NCBI GenBank assembly: GCA_905250115.1
Contig: CAJNOI010000095.1
Coordinates: 188,033 to 252,032 of the forward strand
Direction: 5' to 3'
Origin: Adineta steineri
Lineage: Eukaryota > Rotifera > Eurotatoria > Adinetida > Adinetidae
Length of the DNA stretch: 64,000 bases
Positions 33,181-44,303 of the stretch are shown in pieces. The position numbers and the translations under genes were made by a program. The notes beneath the pieces are model-generated. The model saw nothing but the letters and a program-made list of their open reading frames with translations, did no database searches and was not told the DNA's origin. The first letter of the stretch is position 1, and every line of letters begins with the position of its first letter.

Positions 33181-35272
33181 TAGCTGATTTTTCTAAAATA
33201 TAATAATAGATTTTTAACTTAATCAAGAAATGAAATAGTAATATACGAAATTTTTTAATTATTTATTTATCGAATTACAGAAAAGAGCAGAGGATAATGA
33301 AAAAAAGTGATAAGATCTAAATGGGGATATAGTGGTGTGTTTCTGTATCAAGACTTCTCTACTGATATACGTACTATGATGAAATTAAATGATCTATAAA
33401 ATCAAATATATTCTATTTAATTAACTTCATCAAATGAACATTTTTTCTAAGAATCAATTATAAATCTAAAAATTCTATCCAATGATTTTATACTTTAAAA
33501 AGACCGTGGTATAAATCTCTTGGCGGTATATCGATAGCAAACATATTGTTTATTCATTATTGAAATTCACTTATAAATCAATTACCCTATGTCTTCATCA
33601 TTGGAAAAAATATGTATTGCTGTCGATAAGGATATTGGCGATTGATCTGGGGCACGAAATATACATTGTAAAAACAAAATAATAATAAAAAAACGATTAT
33701 CTCTAGTTTTTCGCGTAAACATGTTTTTTGATTCAAATAAATAGACTTAGAATTTATTTTTTTAAGTATATATAATGCATAAGAAAAAATGGATGGCGAC
33801 TATTGTCAACAATTATAATTGATCGAACCATTATATGTATTTTTCGAGTACTATTAGAAACTGCCTATGAATAGGACAAGAAAAATAAAAAGAATATATT
33901 TATTTTGAAAAAAGTACATCAGTATGTCATTATAACTCTGTTCCCATTGTTATTTGAATCTTTTTTTTTCTAATAAATATTATATACGAAATAGAACGCT
34001 CTGATAGAGATTTAATATCGTGTAATTAGTTCATCAAAGCGAAAATTTACTTCAAAAAAATACTTGATATTTTACATAATATATTCGATGATTTACGACA
34101 AGAGAAATGAATAATATATGTAGTTCTTGAATAATAAATCTTTGAAATGATAAGAAGTAGTATCAGAATACTTTGTTTTCTTTTTTTTTAGTATTATCTA
34201 CTATGTCAGACATAAGATGATATATGTTATAGAAAACAATTAATCATTTAAATGTTATTGAATAAACTATAGTGTAACGAAGAAAATCAATATCGATAGT
34301 TTCTTTGTTGATATAATATATTCACGAAAGATTATTAAAAAGTGAAGCAAAATAATAGAAAAATAGGTACAAAATATTGATTTTCAATTAAATAAATATA
34401 AACGAGAGTATTTGTTGTTTTTGATCGAATCTAACTGAAAGTTATAATACGACAATATCTCTTAATAAATCATTTTAATAATCAAAAATTTTTCAAATAT
34501 TATTTGATAACGTAGAGGTTTCAACTCTCATTAGGAGTCATTTTTCAATAGAATTATTGTCAATTTATTTTATGCAAGAATATTATAAAGCAATTTCCAA
34601 TAATTCTTTTGAAGATGACTTGTGGTTTGCAACAACACTTTTCATTATAATAAAACTAGATTATTATGACTAAATAAATACGTTTATATCACTCATTAAC
34701 AATATCTTTTATTTGGTAATTTAACAAAATATTTCGAAAGAAAAATATATCTTATCAATTTTTGATGCTTTTTTTCTTTATTTTTTTCTAAATTCCAAAT
34801 AGTGTTGTTAATTAATTAAAAAACTGAAAATTTAAGATTTATACAGTACTATTATAATAGGTGAATTGATTTTCTTTGAAATTTGATGGTTTTCAATAGA
34901 ATTGTTATTTGAATATGTTTTAAGAAGATGATTATTAAAAAATCTTGAGAGTAGGTGGGTGTGAGGGTAGACGAAGGTAATGATAGTGTCTAAACCCACA
35001 TCTATAAACTTCTAGATGTCGTCAGCATCTGGGATTTATGACAACATCAATCATAAATTAGTTAAAACTCCTTTCTAATTATGTGATCAAATGTTTGAAG
35101 AGAAAATACCGAAAATTAATCAATGTTCAACATAGTTCTAGTAGATCTTTATTCAAGATATATTTCGATAATTAACTGATTCATTCAATTCAGTATACCA
35201 ACTTTCTTTTGTATACTTTGGTCTTGTGTTTCTTATATATAATATACAAATTATAATAATATGTTGGTATAG
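33181..35272. other. Spacer, B-only part then conserved promoter-distal part
   Basis: A+T-rich, no gene seen from 33181 to about 34745. From there it aligns with unit A (24,570 on), for example the shared AAACTGAAAATTTAAG. Confidence 0.6.
34943..35006. repeat. GTG-type inverted repeat
   Basis: CTTGAGAGTAGGTGGGTGTG facing AACCCACATCTATAAA. Counterpart of 24884-24941 in unit A. Confidence 0.5.
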
Positions 35273-35585
35273 TGGCAAGAAAAACTCAGTTTTCTTTTTT
35301 CTTTTTTCTTGAGTACCAACTCGTCGAATTGAATTGCGCAGTACACTGGTAATTATTCTTATTTATACCGAATTAAAATAGTACATTGGCAAGAAAAGTA
35401 CAGAAAATACTCAGTTTTATTTTTTCTCTCGTATCAAGTACCAGCTCATCGAAGTGAATTGCGCAGGACACTATAAAGTACTTTTATTTATATCGAGTTA
35501 AATCGGTACGATGGCATGAAAAGTACAGAAAATATTCAGTTTTCTCTCTTGTATCAAGTATCAACTCGTCGAACCACTTTCTTTT
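35273..35585. repeat. 125-bp tandem repeat upstream of ice-binding gene B, 3 units
   Basis: The CAGTTTTCT/CAGTTTTAT block starts at 35287, 35412 and 35537, again exactly 125 bp apart. The units keep GAATTGCGCAG and the dyad-like TATCGAGTTAAATCGGTAC. Same position relative to the gene as in unit A, with two fewer units. Confidence 0.9.
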
Positions 35586-35660
35586 ATTTTATCTGCCACG
35601 TCCTCCGTTCGTTAATAATCATCGCCCACATCGGTATGTTTCTCTTGCCCTCCTCCCTTC

Positions 35661-35668
35661 TATATATA
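35661..35668 (+). promoter_or_regulatory. TATA box of ice-binding gene B
   Basis: TATATATA 57 bp upstream of the ATG at 35718, matching copy A in spacing. Confidence 0.65.
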
Positions 35669-35717
35669 ATGATGTTCGGAAGGCATACAGGCACACATAC
35701 ACTTCTCTCTCATTTCA

Positions 35718-36443
35718 ATGATGTCTTTCATCTCACTTATTCGTGTTTCACTCATGGTTGTTGTTATTGCCTTTACCGTCTGCAGTTCTGATGCGGCTAC
35801 TCAATACGTGACCGGTACAACTATTTTCGGTCGTTGTGCTAATTTTGCTATTCAAGCTGGCACTGCCCTTTCCTTCAATGGAGTGGGAAATCAGGCGGTC
35901 TGTGGCGATGTGGGTGTCGCTCCTGGCGTGATCATTGCTGGTATCCCATTGTTAGGTGTGAACTACAAGAAGGAAGCGAACACACAAGTAGCGGTAAACT
36001 GTGCAGCCGACGAAAAGATCGCTTATGAACGCCTCACAGCTCTTACGTGTACCAACACACTGGTTAACCCGGATTTATCAGGTATGACTCTGTCTCCAGG
36101 TGTCTACTGCACTAGCTCAGGTGTTTTTACACTGAAGACTGGGACTCTCACTCTCGATGCTCAGGGAGACTCCACCGCACAGTTCATCTTTCTAATGGCC
36201 ACTACGCTCATTACTTCTGCGCATACAAACATTATTCTTAGCAAAAGTGCACAAAGCAATAATATTTTTTGGCAAGTAGGAAGCAGCGCAACGTTAGGAG
36301 CAAACAGCTCCTTCATGGGACATATACTTGCTCAAGCCTCAATCACTGTCGGCGCAACCGTTACTATCACCGGCCGTGTCTATGCTCGAGCAGCTGTGTC
36401 TTTTGCAGGTGCTGATATAATTCACTTGCCTGGGCTTTGTTAA
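35718..36443 (+). CDS. Secreted DUF3494 ice-binding protein, copy B
   Basis: 241 aa, single exon, collinear without gaps with copy A. Signal peptide MMSFISLIRVSLMVVVIAF, then the DUF3494 solenoid with DLSGMTLSPGVY, LTLDAQGDSTAQFIFLM, WQVGSSATLGANSSFMGHIL and a C-terminal Cys241. Differences from copy A cluster at residues about 55-92, 106-117 and 213-238; the central block is almost unchanged. Six of the seven mature Cys of copy A are kept (Cys229 is Phe). It is likely secreted and ice-binding, perhaps with shifted affinity. Confidence 0.9.
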   Translation: MMSFISLIRVSLMVVVIAFTVCSSDAATQYVTGTTIFGRCANFAIQAGTALSFNGVGNQAVCGDVGVAPGVIIAGIPLLGVNYKKEANTQVAVNCAADEKIAYERLTALTCTNTLVNPDLSGMTLSPGVYCTSSGVFTLKTGTLTLDAQGDSTAQFIFLMATTLITSAHTNIILSKSAQSNNIFWQVGSSATLGANSSFMGHILAQASITVGATVTITGRVYARAAVSFAGADIIHLPGLC

Positions 36444-38316
36444 CGTTGGGATACAGAACTAATTAACACTAAATAAATTGAGCAGCTACCACCACCGCTA
36501 TCATCATCATTCCCTAAGATAAAATAGTGCATTGCAAATTGTGCAGTTGCGGTAGAAATAGCAATCTTTTATTGTTTTTATCTTTATCTTTTTGACCATT
36601 TTTCATTATCTATTCAAGAAAACTAAAAAAATACTAAAAAAAAAACAAAGTTTGAAATCTCTAAAATTCATTAACTAATCAATTCAATAAATACTCTATT
36701 ATTCGGCTCAGTTCTCTCTTTTATTTCTAATGAAAGTAATTTCAAAATCTTAATTCAACATCTTGTGAAAGCTGAATTTTAGCATTGTTTATCCATCTCT
36801 AGAGAAAAACGAAGCATAAATTATCAAATGTGATTTAAAACCGTCTACTATAGGAAGGAAGTCGTTTCTTGCAGCTACAGAACTATCTAAACTCTCCAAG
36901 TATTGAAAGATTGTTTTTACAGTTTATTTTATTGAGGATTTTTATTTAGTACAAGTCTAAGGTTCATCAGTCAAACATATGGAAATTCAATAATACTCTC
37001 TCGGAACTTCGTTGAATCTCAAATCTAAGTCAAAGAAACTCTAATAGATACAAATTGAACGAGGAGAGAACTGTGGATTCAACATTTGTTTTTGTTTCTT
37101 TCTTAAATAGTTTTGTTTATTCTTTCCGTTCTTACATGTGATTTAATTTCTCCGGATAAAATAAAAGATGGGTCGGTGTGAGATTGTCCAAAGAATGTAA
37201 CAACCATGTCGACACCCTTATCTAGAAGCAAAAGGATCATTGTATCTTTTGATGAGGCTCTCGTCAAGATACGTTGCAGCTTGTTCAACTCACCTCATTA
37301 TTTAATTCAAAATAACATTAGTCATATATATTGTATATCACACAATATCAGCCGAAATGAAGCTGAATGATAGAAAATAACTGTTACACATAGAAAAATC
37401 AAGTCTGTTATGTTTTAAATCACATTCATTATATCATAAAGTGTTTAAAATGTTAATCATTGAAGAATCTGTTCATGTGTTGAAGGTATCCAAGTCCTGT
37501 ATGTAATTGTTTTGTTTGTTTGAAATAAATGAAAATCATTCTGATTGAATCTACCATTGATACTAATTACATCGACCCAAAGGAAGAACGCAGGATATTG
37601 TAGAGCGAAAGAAATATCGAAATCAATCTGTGTACAAGTTTTGACAGATAGAAATTGGAATTATGGATTCTGTAATTGGTAGTTTTTTGAGTTGTGTGAA
37701 GAAAAGGATTTGTTCATAATTATTCTCTAACTCTTCTGAGTACGAGCGTGTAGATGTGGGTGGTTATCTTCCTAAATCTATGATATCTATGGTGTATAGA
37801 GGAACAAGATCTCTTTATGATTCAATAAAGAAAGAAGAAATTTGAACGGAATTTTCAAATTTTATGATATTCTAAAGAATATGTAATTGATTGTCTTTGA
37901 TATAACAACGTTTATCAAATACCGAAAGAAAGGAAGACGTTTTGAGGCCTTAAGGGTGTGGAAGTGAGTTAGAACGATAATCACTTCCCCATGCACACCC
38001 ACAGTACACTCATGCACACTCTCAATGTACTTTAAACAGATACAATAAATCGCAAAAAAAATAATAAAGATTGTTAGTCTCTCTATTAATCAGAAATAAA
38101 ATAACAATGACGAAGTTGACAAAAACTTAGTGAAGAATAACCTTTAACTAAAATCTGAAGAACAACGAAAACGTGGCCAATAACATGGTTAATCTTCAAT
38201 CTGTTCTAACAAATCATAAAGATTAAGGAAGAAAAAAACATAGATTCTAATCTCTTTCAAAATTTTAGTATTTAATCGAATGTCGTGTAATTCAATTATT
38301 CATACCAATTGTTAAT
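36444..38316. other. Intergenic spacer
   Basis: Up to about 36,700 it matches the 3' flank of copy A. The rest is unique. Contains GTG motifs near 37171-37215 and 37745-37765 and a clear pair at 37949-38003. No gene recognised. Confidence 0.55.
37949..38003. repeat. GTG-type inverted repeat
   Basis: CTTAAGGGTGTGGAAGTGAG facing CACTTCCCCATGCACACCC. A further C-rich arm (GCACACTCTCAATG) follows at 38014-38027. Confidence 0.75.
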
Positions 38317-38607
38317 ATGACGGAGCAACAACGACAACAATTGAAGATTTTGCTTAACACATTCAGTGACCAGAAGATTGATCTTGAGACATGCATAGAC
38401 AACATCGTTGAATTGTTTCAGAAAAATGAACATATACATTTAACAACTGATGAATCGCCTCGTCCACGAAGTAACAGTATTTTTGATGTTGCTCTTAATC
38501 CTCCACCTGTGCATACAACTCAACGTCATCTCTCAAGCACTTACAATGAACAAGGTCTAGTGAACAATACTGATACCGTGCTCTACGATAATCATGATTT
38601 TGACTGA
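38317..38607 (+). CDS. Small protein of unknown function (96 aa)
   Basis: Single exon from the ATG at 38317 to TGA at 38605. Hydrophilic, no signal peptide. Residues 1-35 look helical and amphipathic (QQRQQLKILLNTF, then ETCIDNIVELFQK). Residues 45-96 are Pro/Ser/Asn/Asp-rich and probably disordered, with RPRSNSIFD resembling a basic phosphorylation-type site. I do not recognise the family. Composition is less A+T-biased than random frames here, which supports a real gene. Confidence 0.55.
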   Translation: MTEQQRQQLKILLNTFSDQKIDLETCIDNIVELFQKNEHIHLTTDESPRPRSNSIFDVALNPPPVHTTQRHLSSTYNEQGLVNNTDTVLYDNHDFD

Positions 38608-38810
38608 TAAACTTACATCGAAGTCTTATTACAAAGCCTTTTTTCTGTGTAACTTTTTCGCAATATGTATAATGTTTAATTCAAGAATTGTATTATGTTC
38701 TCTTTTCTAAAAGATACTAATTTTTTTAAAGTATCTCAGCTGTTTACCATTCTATCATTGTAAAAGTCTCACACTGATCTAAAGATAGGTTGTCATACTA
38801 TTTTTCCTCT

Positions 38811-38867
38811 AGAAGGGCGTGAATGTGGGTGTGGAATGAATAGAATACCCACACCCTACACTGAGAG
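38811..38867. repeat. GTG-type inverted repeat
   Basis: GGGCGTGAATGTGGGTGTGG facing ACCCACACCCTACACTG, loop about 13 nt. The arm contains TGTGGGTGTGG. Confidence 0.8.
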
Positions 38868-38950
38868 TGAATAAAGAAGACAAGACAAGTGTAACGAATT
38901 AAAAATGAAACATTGGATAGAATGTTTTACGGAAGTATCAGTTAATTGAA

Positions 38951-39535
38951 TTATTTTGGTGTAGTTATTTTTGTACGATGATGATTTTGATCATGTAAAC
39001 CAATAAATTCACATTTTTCGCATAGATTTATTCCACAAGAGCATTCGTAACGAATACCAATAATTGGTTTCGTAAAACATAAATTACATTGAATTTTCTC
39101 ATGACATAATTGATTACGATTAAGTACGTAGACTGACTGAGAATATTCATTTGAATTTTTAATACATAATAATGGATGATTTGATAAATGATTGAAATTC
39201 GTATTTGTTTTGTTAACAGATTTACACGATTGACAAAAATCAATATCTGGACAAAATAAACATTTATAACGATCGCCTTCTATTGGTGACATAGAACATC
39301 GATCACAAGTAACATTTAAATGGATAATAGGATTTAAATTCTGCTCATTTCTATTTCGACTTTTATCATTGTCCCATTCACTCGCGATCTTAATAGCATC
39401 ATGAGTTTGCTGGTGAAGTATTTTCACTCGATCACCAGATATTTGTCGAGGAAAAGATACCAATGGATTCTGACTATTGACTTCGGCAAAACCGAAATTG
39501 TACCGTCCAGATGATGCATGATGCATACGTTGCAT
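38951..39535 (-). CDS. Protein with two ZZ-type zinc fingers
   Basis: 194 aa from the ATG at 39535. After a Ser/His/Gln-rich N-terminus, the first ZZ finger reads [16 protein letters not shown], then [10 protein letters not shown] (residues about 76-104). The second reads [16 protein letters not shown], then CGINLCEKC, followed by [12 protein letters not shown] fingers bind two zinc ions and mediate protein contacts, such as recognition of histone tails or N-degrons. No other domain is visible. The role is unknown, and an upstream exon cannot be excluded. Confidence 0.82.
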   Translation of the reverse strand: MQRMHHASSGRYNFGFAEVNSQNPLVSFPRQISGDRVKILHQQTHDAIKIASEWDNDKSRNRNEQNLNPIIHLNVTCDRCSMSPIEGDRYKCLFCPDIDFCQSCKSVNKTNTNFNHLSNHPLLCIKNSNEYSQSVYVLNRNQLCHEKIQCNLCFTKPIIGIRYECSCGINLCEKCEFIGLHDQNHHRTKITTPK

Positions 39536-40171
39536 GCTGCTGGAATTCGAAGGTTTGTTTAGTTTCTATACTCAATGAAAAATAAAGTAATGAATAGAAG
39601 TGTTAGTACATTGAAAACTAAACGCACCTCGCTATTGTTGATGTTGTCTGAAGAGTTTCATGAAAATATGTAATCTAGAATATTCGATTTTAACAAAGAA
39701 AAATTCAACAAATATTTATCTTCTTTTATTTGAAAGAAAAATTTTCGGTTTGTCCGTTATTGCATAACAGGATTCACCGAATACAATTTGGTTTTTAACA
39801 AAATGAAAATAACGAAGATATTTACTTGTCGATAACTGGTCGGATAGATATGCGTAAAACTATAATTCGATACTTTTTTAAAAATATTCCTTTCTAAACG
39901 AGCGAGTAATGTGCTATTGCACAATCATACGACAAGACATATGAATAACACACCTTATAGCAAACATAAACATAATGATACTATATTCTTCTCTGAATCA
40001 TCGAATTTTAGTAAAAACAACTTTTAATCTCTATAAATTGAATTGCTCGAACAAAATAAACGTATATCATATTGTTCAACATTTTCAAATATTCTTTACG
40101 ATTGAATGTTTTTCTACAACACAGACGTCCAAATAGATCGTGAGTAGGAACCTGCGGAATCAACTTTTTTT

Positions 40172-40655
40172 GACTCCAACGGAGTTGGAGTCGGAGTTAT
40201 AATCGGATTTCAGAGTATTCCACAGCTCCCTTGCCGTGAGGCCTGCCCGCACTTGCCTGCCTGAGACAGGCATAGGTCGTTATATCAAAGCCTAACACAC
40301 CTCAGGCAGGCTCCTTGACGTGCACAAGCCACCTGTCTATCATGTTCTTGCTATTTTATAATAAGAATTTCACTTTTCTTCCTAGAACATAGTGCTTGTT
40401 CTTCACTTAAAAATGATACATCAGATGAATAAATATTAAATTTATCTAGTTCATATTTATTTGCATGAATTTGTCATCAAAAATTGATGATCAAACTTTA
40501 TTACTATTGATTTTCTCTTCCTTTTGTTTGATTATAATATATTATTATTGTATAAAAATATGGACAGGCTTGGACACGCAGGCGCAGGCATGTTGGAGGG
40601 GTCGAAAGCCTGTGGTAGGACGGCCAGGTCTACCAAAACTAGGCCTGTTTGGATC
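40172..40655. repeat. GC-rich inverted-repeat island, possible decayed MITE
   Basis: Contains GACTCCAAC-GGA-GTTGGAGTC (40172-40192), GCCTGCCTGAG (40255-40265) facing CTCAGGCAGGC (40301-40311), and a second GC-rich stretch 40561-40655 rich in CAGGC/GCCTG. The A+T-rich middle separates two GC-rich ends, as in the subterminal layout of the hAT element at 6700. No target duplication found. Confidence 0.5.
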
Positions 40656-40954
40656 TCTGCTACAACACTATTTTAACGTCTTCATCTATCCGCCTTTCAA
40701 ATATCATATGAAAACACAATTAACTCATGTTTCTCTCTTTAGCTTCTCTAAAGATCTATGTAATAAGTGTTCTCTTTCATTTTTTTATTAATATGAACAA
40801 TAAAGTTACTGATGTGTGAATCAGAAAAACTTTATCGGGCGTGAACTTTTAATATTGAGTTCAACGGCAATGGAGTGAGTTTTTGGGGCTTCTACAGATC
40901 TCTGTTTATTATGTTTTTTGTTTTGTTTCAAGATGCGTCTGTCGAACTATCTTT

Positions 40955-41005
40955 ATGGTGTGGATGAGAGATGAACAGAGTACCCACACCTACATCCTTA
41001 AGATG
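40955..41005. repeat. GTG-type inverted repeat
   Basis: TATGGTGTGGATGAGAG facing TACCCACACCTACATCC, loop about 10 nt. Confidence 0.7.
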
Positions 41006-41337
41006 ATCTTATTAAAGAAACTGTTGATTTGCTCTCATTCGGACTCTGACCAATCCGGTTAAGAACAAAATAGTCGTCTCTATTGTATATTCGTTTATCA
41101 CTAAACTTGAATCATCAAATAAACAGACTCTATTTCTTATCTGAATGCAGCTTTTATCATCATTCTTTTGCATTTTCTTTCTTCATACAAGTAATTTCAG
41201 CACTATAAGACATCTATGACATGTTACAAATATAAACTCACATAAAACGAAAGAGGCACAGCAACAACATACTTTATTTCACCAATATAAAACGTTACAC
41301 AAGGCTATCGCAATAATTTTAACTAATGTCGAATAAA

Positions 41338-43362
41338 ATGCCTGATACTTTTTTTACATTACCAGTAGAACTGGTCTACCGAATTCTGGATTTTCAGAAT
41401 GATTTTACAATGCTGTTCTCAATGCGAAATGTGTGTCAACGGTTTAATACAATCGTCGACAGTTACTATCGATATCAGGTAAATCTTTTTTAATCATGAT
41501 TGTCTATCTTTCTTCTACCTTCGAATTATTTCTCGTTCTTCCAGTCCATAAATCTAGGATGATATGAGTGAATAGAATGATGATGAGGCATACTAATTCG
41601 TCAAGTATTAATCTCTTTAAACAATTCATATATAGTACCAAACCAATGTGAAAGAAATATGAAAACATGCATAAAAATAATCACTGCTCTCACTTCATTT
41701 TCATTCAGCCACGTGTAATATTTACAAAAAAAAGGAAAGAAGGATTTACATTTACCCGTATATTTGGACTATTATTCACATATCTTTTGCGCTCGGAGTG
41801 ACTTTTTAACAGAGACGGAAAATTTCACACAAATTTTAGGCGAAATCTATCAGCCAATTTTGATCTGATAAGTTTTGCAGTCGCAGGAGATCTAATATTA
41901 TATTGCAGACTGCTAGTTTTTTTCATTTCTTGATTGCATGCGTGTGGGTGTGAATTGAATAGAAAGAGTAAATATCCCACCCACATCCTGCAAAATAAGA
42001 AAAACCGCACTTTTTCATCCTCATGTTTCTTCGAAAGATTTGACTAACGTGTTATGAAAATAATACAGTAATTCTCCGTCCCCCTTTAACTATTCGATAT
42101 GCTCACCTGTACTATTTTATACAGACACTTACCACATTACATATACCATGGAATAAAACCGGAGATATCGGAGCAACCCATCTAGCAGATGTATTACGAA
42201 ATAATACGGTAACTATAATTCTCCTCCTCAGGTATCTCATAAATCCATTTACACTCTTCCATACAGACACTGACCACATTGAATCTATCGAACAATCAAA
42301 TCGGAGATGTTGGAGCACACTATCTAGCAGATGTATTACAAAATAATACAGTAACCATCATTCTCTTTCTCAGCTATCTTCCACATCTATTTGCACTTTT
42401 TCATGCAGACACTCACTACATTAGATATCAATGTCAATCATATCGGACCTGTTGGAGCACAGTATCTAGCAGATGTATTACGAAATAATACGGTAAATAG
42501 CATTTTCTCCCTCAGTCATCGCATATATCCATTTGCACTCTTTCATACAGACACTCACCACATTGAATCTCTCGAACAATAAAATCCTAGCTGTTGGAGC
42601 ACAGTACCTAGCCGGTGGATTAAAAAATAATAAGGTAACTATCATTCTCGTCTACATCTAACTCATACATCCATGTGTTCTCTTTCATACAGACACTTAC
42701 CATATTAGATCTGCGATGTAATCAAATCCGAGATGCTGGAGCACAGTATCTAGCCGATGTATTACGCGATAATACAGTAACTATAATTCTCTTCCTCAGC
42801 TATCTTCTACATCTATTTGCACTTTTTCATGCAGGCACTCACGACATTAAATATCAATACCAATCATATTGGAGCTGTTGGAGCACAATATCTAGCAGAT
42901 GTATTACGAAATAATAAAGTAACTATCATTTTCGTCTACATCTATCTCATACATCCATTTGCACTCTATCATGCAGACACTTACGACATTAGATCTCAAA
43001 TGGAATGAAGTCGGAGATGGTGGAGTACAACATCTAGCAGATGGATTACTAAATAATACGGTAAATATAATTCTCTTCTTTATCTATTTCTTGTATGCAT
43101 CTGCACTTTTTCATACAGACACTTACCATATTAGATCTCTATGGGAATTATATTGGAGCTGTTGGAGCACAGCATCTAGTAGATGTGTTACGGAATAATA
43201 AGGTAAATATCATTGTTTTCGTCATGTATCTCATATATCTATTTGCACTGTTTTACACAGACACTTACGACATTGCATCTCTCTGGCAATCATATCGAAC
43301 GCGAACTTATGGTTGAAATCGATAACTTCATTGAACGAAACAATAGAGTGACAAATTATTAA
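41338..43362 (+). CDS. F-box / leucine-rich-repeat protein, ten exons
   Basis: Exon 1 (41338..41478) encodes an F-box, LPVELVYRILDF then MRNVCQRFNTI, which would recruit SKP1 of an SCF ubiquitin ligase. After a 646-nt intron come eight 84-nt exons starting at 42125, 42267, 42409, 42551, 42693, 42835, 42977 and 43119. Each is phase 0 and encodes exactly one 28-residue RI-type LRR (TLTTLNLSNNQIG, then LADVLRNNT). A final exon 43261..43362 ends the protein (about 304 aa). All LRR introns are 58 nt. The LRR arc would bind the substrate. Any LRR exon can be skipped without losing frame. Further exons in the long first intron cannot be excluded. Confidence 0.88.
41937..41994. repeat. GTG-type inverted repeat inside intron 1 of the F-box gene
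   Basis: CATGCGTGTGGGTGTG facing ATCCCACCCACATCCTGCA, loop about 25 nt. Confidence 0.7.
42125..43344 (+). repeat. 142-bp exon-plus-intron tandem array, nine starts
   Basis: Nine exon starts are spaced exactly 142 bp apart (84 exon plus 58 intron) although exons and introns have diverged in sequence. Confidence 0.93.
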
Positions 43363-44303
43363 GTCTTGGTATGGACAACATACTGATCATTGTTAAAAAA
43401 ATCATTGATGAATATATGCAAAATTTTGTCTTTCTGGTGTTGTCGTAAGAAAATAGAAATCGAATTATTTCATTTTATGTATGACTTGTATTATAACAAT
43501 ATAAATTGGGTCAGTTTATAATGCACACGTGCCACTAATCAGGTGTGCGCATTTTTTATGGTGATATTTATGATAGTTGAAGGGAGATTATAGTATACTA
43601 TGAAGTTATATATAATTGTATCATGTTATTTGAAACATCATGTATGTTATGAATAGGCATTGATCGATATCCTGTCTACTAATTGAGTTAATTATGCGCA
43701 GTGATAATATGTCTCTAGAAAGAAGAAAACTGAGAGGAGAAGTACTGTTCAAGATATAATTTGTTAGAATAAAATCTACAGATGTAAAATATGATCCTGC
43801 ATTGAGATTGGAATATCTTTGGATGTACAAATGGATCAGCGATAGAGAGCTTCGTAGCTGATCGTTGAAAAGATCGCTTTAGTATTTTTCACCGGGGATA
43901 AGAGCGTGAGACAGTTGATTTTTAACTCGCGTTTAATTTGAAATAGGTGAGCATTAATAGTACATGAAAAGTGAAAAGAATCACTGATAGAGGACGCTCG
44001 ATTGTGGTATAATATGACAACGATTTTGTTGAAATTAATTGTGGATATAGATGTGGATATTGATGTATGAGTATTGATATTGAAGAAGATCTACACCCAT
44101 GCTGACTCTACTAATTCTAGCATTTTTTTCGATTTTTTCATAGATCATCAGTGTAAATGTCGATCAGAGTATAAAAAAACATATATACATATATCAATCT
44201 GCTCTCTTACACTTATTCTCACCATATTCACATCTTTATTCATATCGGCACCGTGATCCGCCCTCAAAAATTAACCGAAAATTGAATTCTTTGAATTTAT
44301 TTT
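43363..44303. other. Intergenic spacer
   Basis: A+T-rich. A weak GTG pair (GTGGATATAGATGTGGATATTG facing ATCTACACCCATGC in part) lies at 44041-44103. No gene seen. Confidence 0.5.

Larger units (their letters stand above)
27069..36700. repeat. Tandem duplication, unit B
   Basis: Second direct copy of unit A with the same gene order and orientation. About 29,460-34,745 is absent from unit A and carries a 7TM receptor gene and a DUF2252 gene. Confidence 0.85.
39536..41337. other. Intergenic spacer with GC-rich island
   Basis: A+T-rich except for the island at 40172-40655 (separate entry). An open frame at 40465-40791 crosses the island border and looks accidental. One GTG hairpin at 40955-41005. 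Confidence 0.55.

Noticed and set aside
37103-37288. 61-codon open frame on the minus strand
   Set aside because: Short, overlaps a GTG-like motif, no features.
40465-40791. 108-codon open frame across the GC-rich island
   Set aside because: Composition changes abruptly at the island edge; hydrophobic start followed by repeat-derived residues.
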